This document shows, in pieces, positions 53,397 to 62,619 of a DNA stretch of 64,000 nt. The position numbers were made by a program, and so were the translations under genes. The stretch comes from Schleiferia thermophila (GTDB taxonomy: Bacteria > Bacteroidota > Bacteroidia > Flavobacteriales > Schleiferiaceae): NCBI RefSeq assembly GCF_003337435.1, contig NZ_QPJS01000001.1, positions 326,513 through 390,512 of the forward strand, in the 5' to 3' direction. Every line of letters starts with the position of its first letter. The stretch's first letter is position 1. The notes beneath the pieces were generated by a model. It did no database searches and had not been told where the DNA came from. It saw only the letters and a program-made list of their open reading frames with translations.

Positions 53397-56300
53397 ATGT
53401 TTTTGATTTTCGATACGGAAACTACCGGCCTTCCAAAAGACTACAAAGCACCCGTTACCAATTCGGACAATTGGCCTAGGATGGTTCAAATCGCCTGGCA
53501 GTTGCACGATGATTTTGGAGCGCTCGTAGAGCATAAATCGTACATTGTAAAACCCGATAATTGGGAAGTGCCTTACGAGGCTGAAAATGTGCATGGCATA
53601 TCTACGGAGTATGCATACCAGGCCGGCGAGCCTGTTCAGAAGGTATTGAACAGATTTCTTGAAGTGCTGCAAAAAGCAACAGTATTAGCAGGCCACAACC
53701 TGCAGTTTGACATCAACATCATTGCCAGCGAGCTGTATCGGTATGGTTATGATTTTAGTTCCTTGCTTCACTTCTACAGGCTTGATACCTGTGATGAGCT
53801 TACCGCCCGGATCACCTGTTTGCCGGGAGGCAAAGGCGGTAAATTCAAATTTCCCAATCTGACAGAACTGTACAGCCACCTGTTTCAGGAAACCTTTGAA
53901 GAGGCCCACAACGCTACCGCCGATGTGGAAGCTACCGCCCGTGTTTTCTTCGAATTGATAAGAAGAAATCACTTTACGGAAGAGCAACTAAAAAAGCCCC
54001 AGGGTTATCTGGACCTCTTCAGGCAAAAGAATCCAACTCCAATTTCTCTTTGGGGTATCCGACACATCAATTTAAAAGACGCCAGCAAAAAGCTAAAACA
54101 ACCCACAGATAATCAAAACCCAAACTATCAACAGACAGTAGCCAAATCTAATCTCACCGGATTCTTTCACCTGTACAACAAAACGAGGTTTTCGGTTTTG
54201 TCTTCTACCATCGAGATAGATGAACTGGTAAATAAAACCGCTGAATTCAATCTGCCGGCGGTGGGCATAGCAGATAACGGCAATATGATGGCCGCCTTTG
54301 AATTTATGTCAAAAATCAAAGAAATCAATGCTTCACGCAAACAGGACCATCAAATCAAAGGTTTGGTGGGCTGTGAACTTCAGTTGGTAAACGACATTTA
54401 CAAGAAAACTCATCAGGAACGCACCAGCAGTATTGTACTTTTTGCAAAAAACAAATCCGGATATTCCAATCTTTCAAAAATTGTATCTATTGCCAATACC
54501 GATGGTTTCTATTACACCCCAAGAGTAGACCGAAACCTGATACAGCAATACAAGGAAGATCTCATTGCCCTGAGCGGTCCTATTACCGGTGAAATTCCCG
54601 CACTTATTCTTTCCCAGGGAAAAACAGCTGCCGAAGAAGCCCTCCTCTGGTGGAGAGAACAGTTTGGCGACGACTTTTACCTGCAGCTCAACCGACATGG
54701 TCTGCCAGAAGAAGACCATGTAAACCGTGTTCTGATCGAATTGGCGCACAGCTATGGAATAAAGATTGTAGCCGCAAACAACAATTTTTACCTAAATCCC
54801 GACGAACACGAATTACTCGATGCCTTGATATGTATACGCGATGGAAATTTGGTGTCCGACCCTATAGGTAAGGGAAGAGGCAATAGGTTTGGCTACACCG
54901 AAAGAGCTTACTACTACCGTTCCCCTGATGAGATGTACGCGCTATACTCCGACATTCCGGAGGCCATCAGCAATCTGGCAGAAATCCTTGAAAAAATTGA
55001 AAACTACGACTTGAAAAGGGATGTAGTACTACCCAAATTTGAAATACCGGAAGAATTTAAAGACCCACGCGACGAAATCGACGGAGGTAAAAGAGGAGAA
55101 AACAAATACCTTAGACACCTCACCTATGAAGGAGCCGGAAAAAGATATCCCGAAATCACTGATATCATCCGAGAAAGACTGGATTTTGAGCTGGAAACGA
55201 TAGAGAAAACCGGCTATCCGGGTTACTTTCTCATCGTGGCTGATTTCTGTAAGGCCGCCAGAGATATGGGAGTAGTGGTCGGGCCGGGACGAGGCTCAGC
55301 TGCCGGTTCAGCAGTGGCATATTGCATCGGCATTACCAACGTAGATCCCATCAAATACAACCTGCTCTTTGAGCGGTTCCTCAACCCCGAACGTGTAAGC
55401 CTTCCGGATATCGATACGGATTTCGACGATGAGGGCCGTAACAAAGTCATTCAATATGTAATGGATAAATATGGTGCAAACCAGGTGGCGCAAATCATAA
55501 CCTATGGCACCATGGCTGCTCGCAGCTCTGTGAGAGATTGTGGCAGAGTGCTAGGCCTTACACCCGCTGAGGTGAACCAACTGTCAAAAAAAGTACCCTC
55601 AAATCTAAGTCTCTCAGAGCTCTTTCGCCTCGATGACAAAGACCTTCGGGAGAGGATCAAATCAAACGAGTTTCAAAGCGCACTCGAATTAAGAAATATC
55701 TACAAAAAAAACCAAAGCACTGAAGCAAAAGTGCTCAGATTGGCCGAAAAAATGGAAGGCGCTTTGCGAAATACCGGAATTCATGCCTGTGGGATCATCA
55801 TCACTCCGGTCGATGTTCGCGACCTGGTACCCGTTGCCAGGGCCAAGGATTCTGAAATGTGGTGTACACAGTTTGACAACAGCATTGTAGAATCAGCAGG
55901 ACTACTGAAGATGGATTTTCTGGGTCTGAAAACCCTGACTATTATTAAAGATGCCTGCGAAATAATCAAAAAACGCCACGGCATATCCATCAATCCCGAT
56001 GACATCCCTCTGAATGACCCTGAAACATACGAGAAAATTTTTAAAACCGGAAATACCAAAGGGGTCTTTCAGTTGGAATCGCCCGGTATGCAGAAATATC
56101 TTCGACAACTGATGCCCACCACTTTTGAGGACATCATAGCGATGGTGGCCCTCTACCGACCAGGTCCAATGGAATACATTCCCGACTTCATAGATCGCAA
56201 ACACGGGCGTAAGCCCATCGTTTATGACCTGCCCGAAATGGAAGAATATCTGGCTGAAACCTATGGAATCACCGTCTACCAGGAGCAGGTGATGCTGCTA

Positions 56301-57725
56301 TCGCAAAAACTGGCTGGCTTTACCAAAGGTGAGGCGGATGTACTGCGCAAGGCCATGGGCAAAAAACAAAAAGCAGTACTCGATAAAATGAAACCCAAAT
56401 TTATCGACCAAGCCTCTGCCAAAGGATTTCCTGTCGAAAAACTTCAAAAAATATGGACCGACTGGGAGGCCTTCGCCTCATATGCCTTTAATAAATCACA
56501 CGCTACCTGCTATGCTGTGCTGTCGGTGCAGACAGCCTATCTCAAAGCACACTACACGGCTGAGTTTCTGGCATCTACCATCACCCACTATCAAAATGAC
56601 ATTAAAAACATAAGTTTTTACATGGAAGATGCCAGAGCCAATCGTATACCTGTGCTTGGTCCCAGTGTCAACGAGAGTGATATGAAATTTTCGGTCAGTA
56701 AAGCCGGAGCCATTCGATTTGGTCTGGCAGGAATGAAAGGCGTAGGCGAAAATGCGGCCCTCAACATCATCGAAGAACGCGAAAAAAACGGCCCCTTCAA
56801 ATCGGTTTTTGACTTTGTCGAAAGAGTGGATCAAAAGGTGGTCAACAAGCGCGTAATGGAAGCTCTTGCCCTCGGTGGTGCTCTTGACGATTTCAGCGAA
56901 TGTCATCGAGCGACCTACTTCTGCGAATCAGAGGGCAAAACTTTCCTCGAAACACTGATCAAATACGGACAATCTTACAAAAACGCCATGTCTACAGCAC
57001 AGATGACGCTCTTTGGCGATTTGCTATCAGATAGCTTTCAGACCCCTTCAGTTCCCTCTGCTGAGCCGTGGAATACGCTACATACTTTGCAGCTAGAGGC
57101 CGAGGTGAACGGATTATACCTGAGCGGGCATCCACTTGACGACTACGATACCGAAATTCAAAGTTTCGCCAACGTCTCAATGGCTGACCTCGCCAATCTG
57201 GACGAACTGACCAATCAGGAAGTAAACGCCATCGGTATAGTGACAGCCTTTTACATCGATACCGAACGAAACGGGGAGCGAACCTGCCGATTTGATTTGA
57301 TGGATAGAAGTGGTACGCATACCTTCAGATTGCGCTCAAGGCACTATTTGAATTTTGGTCATTTCATACAAGAGTCCAATGTGCTCTTCATTTCAGGAAC
57401 TGTACGTCCTCCCTTTATCAAAAAAGACGGCACACCGGGCAAGGCCTACCTGGAAATCAACTCCATCCTGCCGGCAGTAGAGCTTGCCGCTAAAGCTGGT
57501 CGGATGACCATTAAAATCCCATGTAACCAACTGGATACAAACCTGATATACCAATTGAAATCCATACTGACCTCCCATCCGGGTACTCACCTTGTAAGAG
57601 TAGTTCTTGAGGACGAATACAATGAAATAAGTGTCCCCGGCATTTCCAGGCTCAAAGTAAAGGTGGATCGCCAACTGATCTATGAGCTCCAGCAATTACC
57701 CGTAATCACCACCTTGCTGAAATGA
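53397..57725 (+). CDS. dnaE: DNA polymerase III alpha subunit fused to an N-terminal DEDDh exonuclease
   Basis: This is the replicative polymerase, 1442 residues. An N-terminal exonuclease of DnaQ type covers about 1-195 (FDTETTG at 5-11, GHNLQFDINI near 99, HNATADVEAT near 171). The PHP domain starts near 256 with FFHLYNKTRFSVLSS, where family members have HLHxHS/T, and AIADNGNM replaces TDHGNM, so its metal site is eroded. The polymerase core has VVGPGRGSAAGSAVAYC and LPDIDTDFDDEGR (near 668, catalytic Asps), then HACGI. The clamp-binding QMTLFGD is at 1202-1208, with a C-terminal OB domain. Proofreading probably comes from the fused exonuclease, not PHP. Confidence 0.95.
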   Translation: MFLIFDTETTGLPKDYKAPVTNSDNWPRMVQIAWQLHDDFGALVEHKSYIVKPDNWEVPYEAENVHGISTEYAYQAGEPVQKVLNRFLEVLQKATVLAGHNLQFDINIIASELYRYGYDFSSLLHFYRLDTCDELTARITCLPGGKGGKFKFPNLTELYSHLFQETFEEAHNATADVEATARVFFELIRRNHFTEEQLKKPQGYLDLFRQKNPTPISLWGIRHINLKDASKKLKQPTDNQNPNYQQTVAKSNLTGFFHLYNKTRFSVLSSTIEIDELVNKTAEFNLPAVGIADNGNMMAAFEFMSKIKEINASRKQDHQIKGLVGCELQLVNDIYKKTHQERTSSIVLFAKNKSGYSNLSKIVSIANTDGFYYTPRVDRNLIQQYKEDLIALSGPITGEIPALILSQGKTAAEEALLWWREQFGDDFYLQLNRHGLPEEDHVNRVLIELAHSYGIKIVAANNNFYLNPDEHELLDALICIRDGNLVSDPIGKGRGNRFGYTERAYYYRSPDEMYALYSDIPEAISNLAEILEKIENYDLKRDVVLPKFEIPEEFKDPRDEIDGGKRGENKYLRHLTYEGAGKRYPEITDIIRERLDFELETIEKTGYPGYFLIVADFCKAARDMGVVVGPGRGSAAGSAVAYCIGITNVDPIKYNLLFERFLNPERVSLPDIDTDFDDEGRNKVIQYVMDKYGANQVAQIITYGTMAARSSVRDCGRVLGLTPAEVNQLSKKVPSNLSLSELFRLDDKDLRERIKSNEFQSALELRNIYKKNQSTEAKVLRLAEKMEGALRNTGIHACGIIITPVDVRDLVPVARAKDSEMWCTQFDNSIVESAGLLKMDFLGLKTLTIIKDACEIIKKRHGISINPDDIPLNDPETYEKIFKTGNTKGVFQLESPGMQKYLRQLMPTTFEDIIAMVALYRPGPMEYIPDFIDRKHGRKPIVYDLPEMEEYLAETYGITVYQEQVMLLSQKLAGFTKGEADVLRKAMGKKQKAVLDKMKPKFIDQASAKGFPVEKLQKIWTDWEAFASYAFNKSHATCYAVLSVQTAYLKAHYTAEFLASTITHYQNDIKNISFYMEDARANRIPVLGPSVNESDMKFSVSKAGAIRFGLAGMKGVGENAALNIIEEREKNGPFKSVFDFVERVDQKVVNKRVMEALALGGALDDFSECHRATYFCESEGKTFLETLIKYGQSYKNAMSTAQMTLFGDLLSDSFQTPSVPSAEPWNTLHTLQLEAEVNGLYLSGHPLDDYDTEIQSFANVSMADLANLDELTNQEVNAIGIVTAFYIDTERNGERTCRFDLMDRSGTHTFRLRSRHYLNFGHFIQESNVLFISGTVRPPFIKKDGTPGKAYLEINSILPAVELAAKAGRMTIKIPCNQLDTNLIYQLKSILTSHPGTHLVRVVLEDEYNEISVPGISRLKVKVDRQLIYELQQLPVITTLLK

Positions 57726-57764
57726 GAGTCCTTTCCAAGACCAACGCCTTCGGTTGAAATGCCC

Positions 57765-57772
57765 TACTTTTG
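57765..57772 (+). promoter_or_regulatory. Candidate -7 element for arsC-like gene
   Basis: TACTTTTG matches TAnnTTTG and ends 24 bases before ATG 57797. No TTG at the normal distance. Confidence 0.35.
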
Positions 57773-57796
57773 CCCCTACTGAACTAATTGAAATCA

Positions 57797-58144
57797 ATGC
57801 TGATCGTATACCACAATCCTCGCTGTGGAAAAAGTCGCGAAGCACTTAAATGGCTCGACGAACGAAACATCTCCTACACCGTAAAAAAATACCTCAATGA
57901 GCCAATGACATTTGAGGAAGTGCAAGGCCTGGCCGTATTGGCGGGCCTCCATACCATCAACATCATCAGAACAACCGAGCCTGTATGGAAAGAGAAATAT
58001 GCCGATCTCGAACTGGATGACGATGAACTGGTATATGCCATAATAGAGGATCCCATCCTGATGCAACGGCCGATTGTATACAACCCTGAAAAAGATTTGG
58101 CTGTGATAGCACGTCCGGCTGAAAAAATCCGGGAAATCCTGTAA
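57797..58144 (+). CDS. ArsC family (arsenate reductase-like) protein
   Basis: The 115-residue thioredoxin-fold protein has LIVYHNPRCGKSREALKWLDERNISY, the ArsC active-site Cys in a CGKS loop, VKKYLNEPMTFEEV, and AIIEDPILMQRPIVYNPEKDLAVIARPAEKI with the RPI motif. True arsenate reductases and functionally uncertain homologues look alike at this level, and no ars operon genes are adjacent. ATG 57797 is preferred over TTG 57788. It is followed one base later by rsmG. Confidence 0.85.
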   Translation: MLIVYHNPRCGKSREALKWLDERNISYTVKKYLNEPMTFEEVQGLAVLAGLHTINIIRTTEPVWKEKYADLELDDDELVYAIIEDPILMQRPIVYNPEKDLAVIARPAEKIREIL

Positions 58145-58145
58145 G

Positions 58146-58769
58146 ATGGAGTTAATCCGTTCGTATTTCGAGCATTTTTCAGAGGAACAATTGGCTAAAT
58201 TTTCAGCCCTGAAACCATTGTATGAATACTGGAATGCCCGGATCAATGTAATATCCCGCAAGGATATGGAAAATTTCTACGTTCACCATGTGCTTCACAG
58301 CCTTGCTATAGTTCGATTTACCTCCTTTTTCTCGGGCGCAAAAGTGCTGGATGTCGGAACCGGGGGAGGATTTCCGGGCATACCATTGGCCATAGCGTTG
58401 CCTGAAGTTGAATTTCATTTGGTAGATTCCATTGGAAAAAAAATAAAGGTAGTCCGGGCAGTGGCCGAAGCTCTCCAACTCACCAATGTGATGGCCAGCC
58501 AAACAAGAGCCGAAACCCTGAAGCAGCAATACAACTATGTTGTGAGCAGGGCTGTGACCAGACTGCCGATTTTTTCCTCCTGGATCAAGGGGAAACTCGA
58601 AAAAAACAATCCCAAAGGCGCACTACCACCGGCAGTGCTCTACCTTAAAGGCGGGGACCTGGAAGACGAACTGGTTCCTCCGGTGCAACCTATCGAAATT
58701 GTATCCCTTCACTCCTATTTCCGCGAAGCATTTTTCGAAACGAAAAAGCTGGTAGTATTCCGGGTTTGA
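58146..58769 (+). CDS. rsmG: 16S rRNA (guanine527-N7)-methyltransferase RsmG
   Basis: RsmG methylates G527 in the 530 loop of 16S rRNA with SAM. The 207-residue protein has YEYWNARINVISRKDMENFYVHHVLHSL, the SAM loop VLDVGTGGGFPGIPLAI, HLVDSIGKKIKVVRAVAEALQL and YVVSRAVTRLPIF. Length is normal. It follows the ArsC-like gene by one base, so they are cotranscribed. Confidence 0.95.
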   Translation: MELIRSYFEHFSEEQLAKFSALKPLYEYWNARINVISRKDMENFYVHHVLHSLAIVRFTSFFSGAKVLDVGTGGGFPGIPLAIALPEVEFHLVDSIGKKIKVVRAVAEALQLTNVMASQTRAETLKQQYNYVVSRAVTRLPIFSSWIKGKLEKNNPKGALPPAVLYLKGGDLEDELVPPVQPIEIVSLHSYFREAFFETKKLVVFRV

Positions 58770-58796
58770 AATTCGAAGCTTTGCATACGATTCCAT

Positions 58797-58804
58797 TATT
58801 TTTG
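58797..58804 (+). promoter_or_regulatory. Candidate -7 element for the PorV-family gene
   Basis: TATTTTTG matches TAnnTTTG, 26 bases before the TTG start at 58831. No TTG -33 element at the normal spacing. Confidence 0.38.
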
Positions 58805-58830
58805 ACGTTGAATCCCTTAAAGCTCAGCTA

Positions 58831-59901
58831 TTGAAGAAATCTTTAATTCTGGTATGGATTTGTCTGATTTCTGCAGGAAGCCATGCTCAACTTATCAGAA
58901 AGTACAGCAATGAATTTTTAACAATCGGTGCCGGTGCCAGAGGTCTTGCCATGTCCGGGGCTGTCACAGCTAGCACCGAAGGAACAGAAGCCGGATACTG
59001 GAACCCAGCAGGGATGCTCCATGGCGACTTTCTATATGATGCTGCACTGATGCATGCTTCCTGGTTTGCCTCCATAGCCAATTTCGATTACTTGTCACTG
59101 GCATTTTCACCCGCAGAGAGTCCATATCGATTTGGTGTATCGCTATTTCGCTTTGCTATTGACGATATACAAAATACCCTTAATCTGGTTGATCAGGAAG
59201 GACAGGTAGATTATGGCCGGATCACCAGGTTTTCTGCTGCCGACTATGCGCTGATGGCACACTTTGCAATGCCTGTGACAGGAGTTGAAAATCTTCAACT
59301 GGGATTCAATACAAAGCTGATATACAGAAATATAGGCCCATTTGCCAACGCTTTCGGTTTTGGCTTTGACGTGGGTGTTGCTTATCGGCCGGGCAATTGG
59401 CAGTTGTCAGCTGTGGTCAGAGATGCCACCACTACCTTCAACGCCTGGTTTATCAACGAAGACCAACTCAAAGAAGCCTTTGAACAAACAGGCAACGAGA
59501 TGCCCGAGGAAAACATCGAACTCACTCCACCAGTGCTCACCCTTGGTGTAGCAAGGCGATTTGCCCTAAGCCCGGATTTTGGACTGCTGACAGAAGTGAA
59601 TACCAGCCTGCTGGGAGGGCCACAAGCAGGAGTTAATTTCGGCACAGTACTGACGCTGAATCCGTCCATTGGTCTGGAAGCAGATTACAGAGAATGGGTC
59701 TATTTGCGATTTGGGGCTGGCAGATTTCAAAAAACTACTACTTTCAATGGGGGTGAGCATTGGCTATTTAGCCCCTCCATGGGATTGGGACTGCAGTTTG
59801 GCCGGTTGAAAATTGACTATGCTTTGACCAATCTGGTATCGTTTGAAAGCGCTTTAATTAGTCACGTCTTTAGTCTCAGAATGCAGTTTGTCAGGAAGTA
59901 A
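58831..59901 (+). CDS. PorV/PorQ family outer-membrane protein
   Basis: The 356-residue barrel has a signal peptide (TTG start; KKSLILVWICLISAGSHAQ). The UPF0164/PorV-like N-terminus FLTIGAGARGLAMSGAVTAST is followed by GYWNPAGMLH and then amphipathic strands to a terminal SHVFSLRMQFVRK. PorV proteins act as FadL-like shuttles that carry T9SS substrates from the translocon to the surface or attachment complex. Several T9SS cargo genes in this window would be clients, but whether this is PorV itself or a paralogue cannot be decided. Confidence 0.8.
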   Translation: MKKSLILVWICLISAGSHAQLIRKYSNEFLTIGAGARGLAMSGAVTASTEGTEAGYWNPAGMLHGDFLYDAALMHASWFASIANFDYLSLAFSPAESPYRFGVSLFRFAIDDIQNTLNLVDQEGQVDYGRITRFSAADYALMAHFAMPVTGVENLQLGFNTKLIYRNIGPFANAFGFGFDVGVAYRPGNWQLSAVVRDATTTFNAWFINEDQLKEAFEQTGNEMPEENIELTPPVLTLGVARRFALSPDFGLLTEVNTSLLGGPQAGVNFGTVLTLNPSIGLEADYREWVYLRFGAGRFQKTTTFNGGEHWLFSPSMGLGLQFGRLKIDYALTNLVSFESALISHVFSLRMQFVRK

Positions 59902-60026
59902 AATCGTCTGATAATCAAAAAAAATTAGTTTCTCAAATAGCATTTGACTCATTCCATTCTAGGCACTTATTTGTATGGCTATACGGTTTGTTTCTTTGCT
60001 ATTATTGTTAAGAAATTTTACGCTTT

Positions 60027-61397
60027 ATGAGGAATAATAGTCAAGCAAAGAGATCCGCCATTGTGGAAGAGCTTAAACAGTTGGCTGATGCAGAAGCCTT
60101 TTATGACGAATGGCATCTTTTTGCTTACAACTATTCTGCTGGTGATCCTTTGGTGAAACAAATCGGACAGGAAGCCTTCAATCTGTTTATGGACAAGAAT
60201 GCACTGGACTTCACCGTTTTTCCCAGTGCTATGCATCTGGAGAGGAGGCTTGTATCCTTGGCCAAAAGCTGGATGAGGGGTACGGAAGAGACAAATGGCA
60301 TATTTACCTCAGGAGGAACTGAGAGTTTGCTACTAGCAGTGTTGGCGGCTCGTGAGCAATACAGGGCTCTTGGAAAAAACAGAACCCCTGTGATTGTAGC
60401 CCCCGAAACCATTCATCCATCATTGGTCAAAGCAGCATTTTATTTTGGAATGCGCGTCCATAAGACACCAATAGGAGCCGATGGAAGAGCATTGGTAAAG
60501 CCTCTGATAGACGCTCTCGGCGAGGATACCGCTCTGGTAGCATTGTCTGCACCAAGTTGGGCCTATGGCAATATTGATCCGGTAGCCGAAATAGCTCCGG
60601 AAGCTGCAAGACTCCACATTCCGGTACACGTAGATGCCTGTTTTGGTGGTATGTACCTTCCCTTTGCCAGGTTGAATGGCTTATCAATTGCCGATTTTGA
60701 CTTTTCCGTTACCGGGGTTAGCAGCATTTCATTGGATTTTCACAAATTCGGATATACCCCGAAGGGTGCTTCTATGGTGCTTTTCAGGGACTTCTGCTAC
60801 GCTATACGTACGACGTATGTCAATGCGCAGACTCCGGGTTATGTCCTGGTCAACAGGGGTGTGCTTTCCTCCAAATCTGTGGGGCACCTGGCAGCTGCAT
60901 ATGCAGTAGTCAGTTACATTGGCACAGAGGGGTATCGACAATATGCGCAGGAAATAGGGAAAGCAGCAGAAGCTTTTCGAAATGGGTTGAGCAAATTGGG
61001 ATTTACTCCGGCAATTTCCTCAGAAGATATTGTTTGCACCTTTTATCATCCAAAAATTGACCTGGTCCGTCTGGCTTTAAATTTAAAGAAAAAAGGCTGG
61101 GTTTTTCACCTGTTAAAGGCCAACCCAGATGCTGGTATTCCGGCATGTATTCATTTAACGATCAATCCGGTACATCTTCATATTGTCGATCAGTTTTTAA
61201 AGGATATCGAAAGTGCCATGAGTGAAGATTCAGGATTCAACGGGGATTTTCTGAGGGAAAATCCCTCCGACCTGGTGAGAAAACTCTCGGATGGCAGCAT
61301 AGATCCGATTCTGCTACCGGTGCTGCTCGATGTAGTACCGCCCTCAGAAGCCGAAGTACAAATTCGTAGCGTAGTCAATTCTTGGTTTAAACCTTGA
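60027..61397 (+). CDS. Sphingosine-1-phosphate lyase-like PLP decarboxylase family protein
   Basis: The 456-residue group II decarboxylase fold protein has IFTSGGTESLLLAVLAAREQY, ALVALSAPSWAYGNIDPVAEIAPEA and HVDACFGGMYLPFA. The PLP site SISLDFHKFGYTPKGASMVLFR has Lys240 within it. The 'G(V/I)xSIS-D-HK-G-PKG-S' pattern is closest in my memory to sphingosine-1-phosphate lyases. Those split S1P into a fatty aldehyde and phosphoethanolamine. The N-terminal membrane anchor of eukaryotic forms is absent, as in bacterial ones. The next gene (an MFS transporter) begins on TTGA overlapping its stop. Many Bacteroidota make sphingolipids, so the substrate is plausible but unproven. Confidence 0.72.
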   Translation: MRNNSQAKRSAIVEELKQLADAEAFYDEWHLFAYNYSAGDPLVKQIGQEAFNLFMDKNALDFTVFPSAMHLERRLVSLAKSWMRGTEETNGIFTSGGTESLLLAVLAAREQYRALGKNRTPVIVAPETIHPSLVKAAFYFGMRVHKTPIGADGRALVKPLIDALGEDTALVALSAPSWAYGNIDPVAEIAPEAARLHIPVHVDACFGGMYLPFARLNGLSIADFDFSVTGVSSISLDFHKFGYTPKGASMVLFRDFCYAIRTTYVNAQTPGYVLVNRGVLSSKSVGHLAAAYAVVSYIGTEGYRQYAQEIGKAAEAFRNGLSKLGFTPAISSEDIVCTFYHPKIDLVRLALNLKKKGWVFHLLKANPDAGIPACIHLTINPVHLHIVDQFLKDIESAMSEDSGFNGDFLRENPSDLVRKLSDGSIDPILLPVLLDVVPPSEAEVQIRSVVNSWFKP

Positions 61398-62539
61398 GAG
61401 ATTTGGTCAGCCGGTCGCTGTTGCTTGCTGGATTTGTAATGGTCACCTTTGCCAATCAGGCGATGTGGGTCACCTTTGCGCCGGTAGCCAGTCAGGTAGC
61501 CGCCAAACTTCAGGTTGAGGTTCGCTGGGTGGGCTTCTTACCTGTGTTGTATCCTGTTGTTTTTTTGTTATTGTCCATCCCAGCCGGAAAATTGGCGGAT
61601 ATGGATGCTGTTAAGTGGGTGATGATAGCCGGAGTGCTTACGGCTATTGGCGCAACCGTTCGATTTGCCGGGTTCAATCTTTTTGTTTTATACTTCAGTC
61701 AGTTTTTGGCCGCTGTTGCTCAGCCATTGATTTTAAATGGATTTGTACCACTGACCAAACTCTATTCTCAGGAAAAGCGCTCGGTGGTACTCACTACCAT
61801 GAGTGTTTCGATGTACAGTGGGATTGCTTTTTCCCTGCTGGCAGGAGTACCTGTATACAGTACGTTTGGAATTACAGGTTTGATACTACCCGCTGCAGTT
61901 TTGTCGGTTATTGGGTTGGTTGTTTTGATTTGCGCTCATCGGTTTCTCAGCACCGGACCAGCAACACCCTCTTCGGTCAATACAGGTTTTGGATCAGTTG
62001 TATGTAGGCCTTTTGTGATGGTTTTTGGTTGTATTTTGGGCCTTGGAGTGGGGACTTTTGACAATCTGTCGACATGGCTGGAGCCGGCTCTCAGTTCAAC
62101 AAATTTTTCACATCATGCTGGACAGATTATGGGGATTGCTATATCAGCTGGTGTTATCGGGGTGGGCGTGATATCTCCCGCAGTGGCACGATATAGGTGG
62201 CACATCGGATATTTAAAATTTGTATTGGTGTTTGTCCTTTTATCTATGGTTTTGTTGACCGTTTATCCGAAATTGGTTGTTTTTTACATTTTAATTATCA
62301 CCAGTAGTGTGTTGATGTTTCCGGCTTATCCCCTTATAATGGAGATGGTGGCAGAGCGTTTTTTGCAGGGGGGATTGGCAGCAGGTGCAGTTGGTATGGT
62401 CAGCCGGGTCGTAACGGTCACACTTACCCTGCTGGCATCTGCTTACATCGGCGATGCCTCTCTGTTTTTTCGATTTTTATCGATACCGCTTTTGGCAGGT
62501 GTTGCTTTGATTACTTTGTGGAATGACACAATAATTTAG
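61394..62539 (+). CDS. MFS transporter coupled to the lyase-like gene
   Basis: The 381-residue protein has about 11-12 hydrophobic helices in two halves, and loop motifs such as FLLLSIPAGKLADMDAVKWVMIAGVLTAIGATVRF. Ser/Gly-rich helices are typical of MFS carriers. The 'VLYPVVFLLLSIPAG ... TAIGATVRFAG' region reminds me of the FLVCR branch, which carries choline and ethanolamine in animals; this is an impression, not an alignment. The start is TTG 61394 overlapping the lyase stop (TTGA). Coupling to the lyase suggests transport of its substrate or product. Confidence 0.75.
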   Translation: MRDLVSRSLLLAGFVMVTFANQAMWVTFAPVASQVAAKLQVEVRWVGFLPVLYPVVFLLLSIPAGKLADMDAVKWVMIAGVLTAIGATVRFAGFNLFVLYFSQFLAAVAQPLILNGFVPLTKLYSQEKRSVVLTTMSVSMYSGIAFSLLAGVPVYSTFGITGLILPAAVLSVIGLVVLICAHRFLSTGPATPSSVNTGFGSVVCRPFVMVFGCILGLGVGTFDNLSTWLEPALSSTNFSHHAGQIMGIAISAGVIGVGVISPAVARYRWHIGYLKFVLVFVLLSMVLLTVYPKLVVFYILIITSSVLMFPAYPLIMEMVAERFLQGGLAAGAVGMVSRVVTVTLTLLASAYIGDASLFFRFLSIPLLAGVALITLWNDTII

Positions 62540-62585
62540 TGCAATGAAGGTGTTATTCTGTGACAGGCAATTGAACTACCCAAAT

Positions 62586-62593
62586 TACATTTG
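62586..62593 (+). promoter_or_regulatory. Candidate -7 element for purH
   Basis: TACATTTG matches TAnnTTTG and ends 26 bases before the purH GTG. The nearest TTG (62571-62573) is only 12 bases away. Confidence 0.38.
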
Positions 62594-62619
62594 TCCTGTT
62601 TTTTTCTAAATTTTCATTA

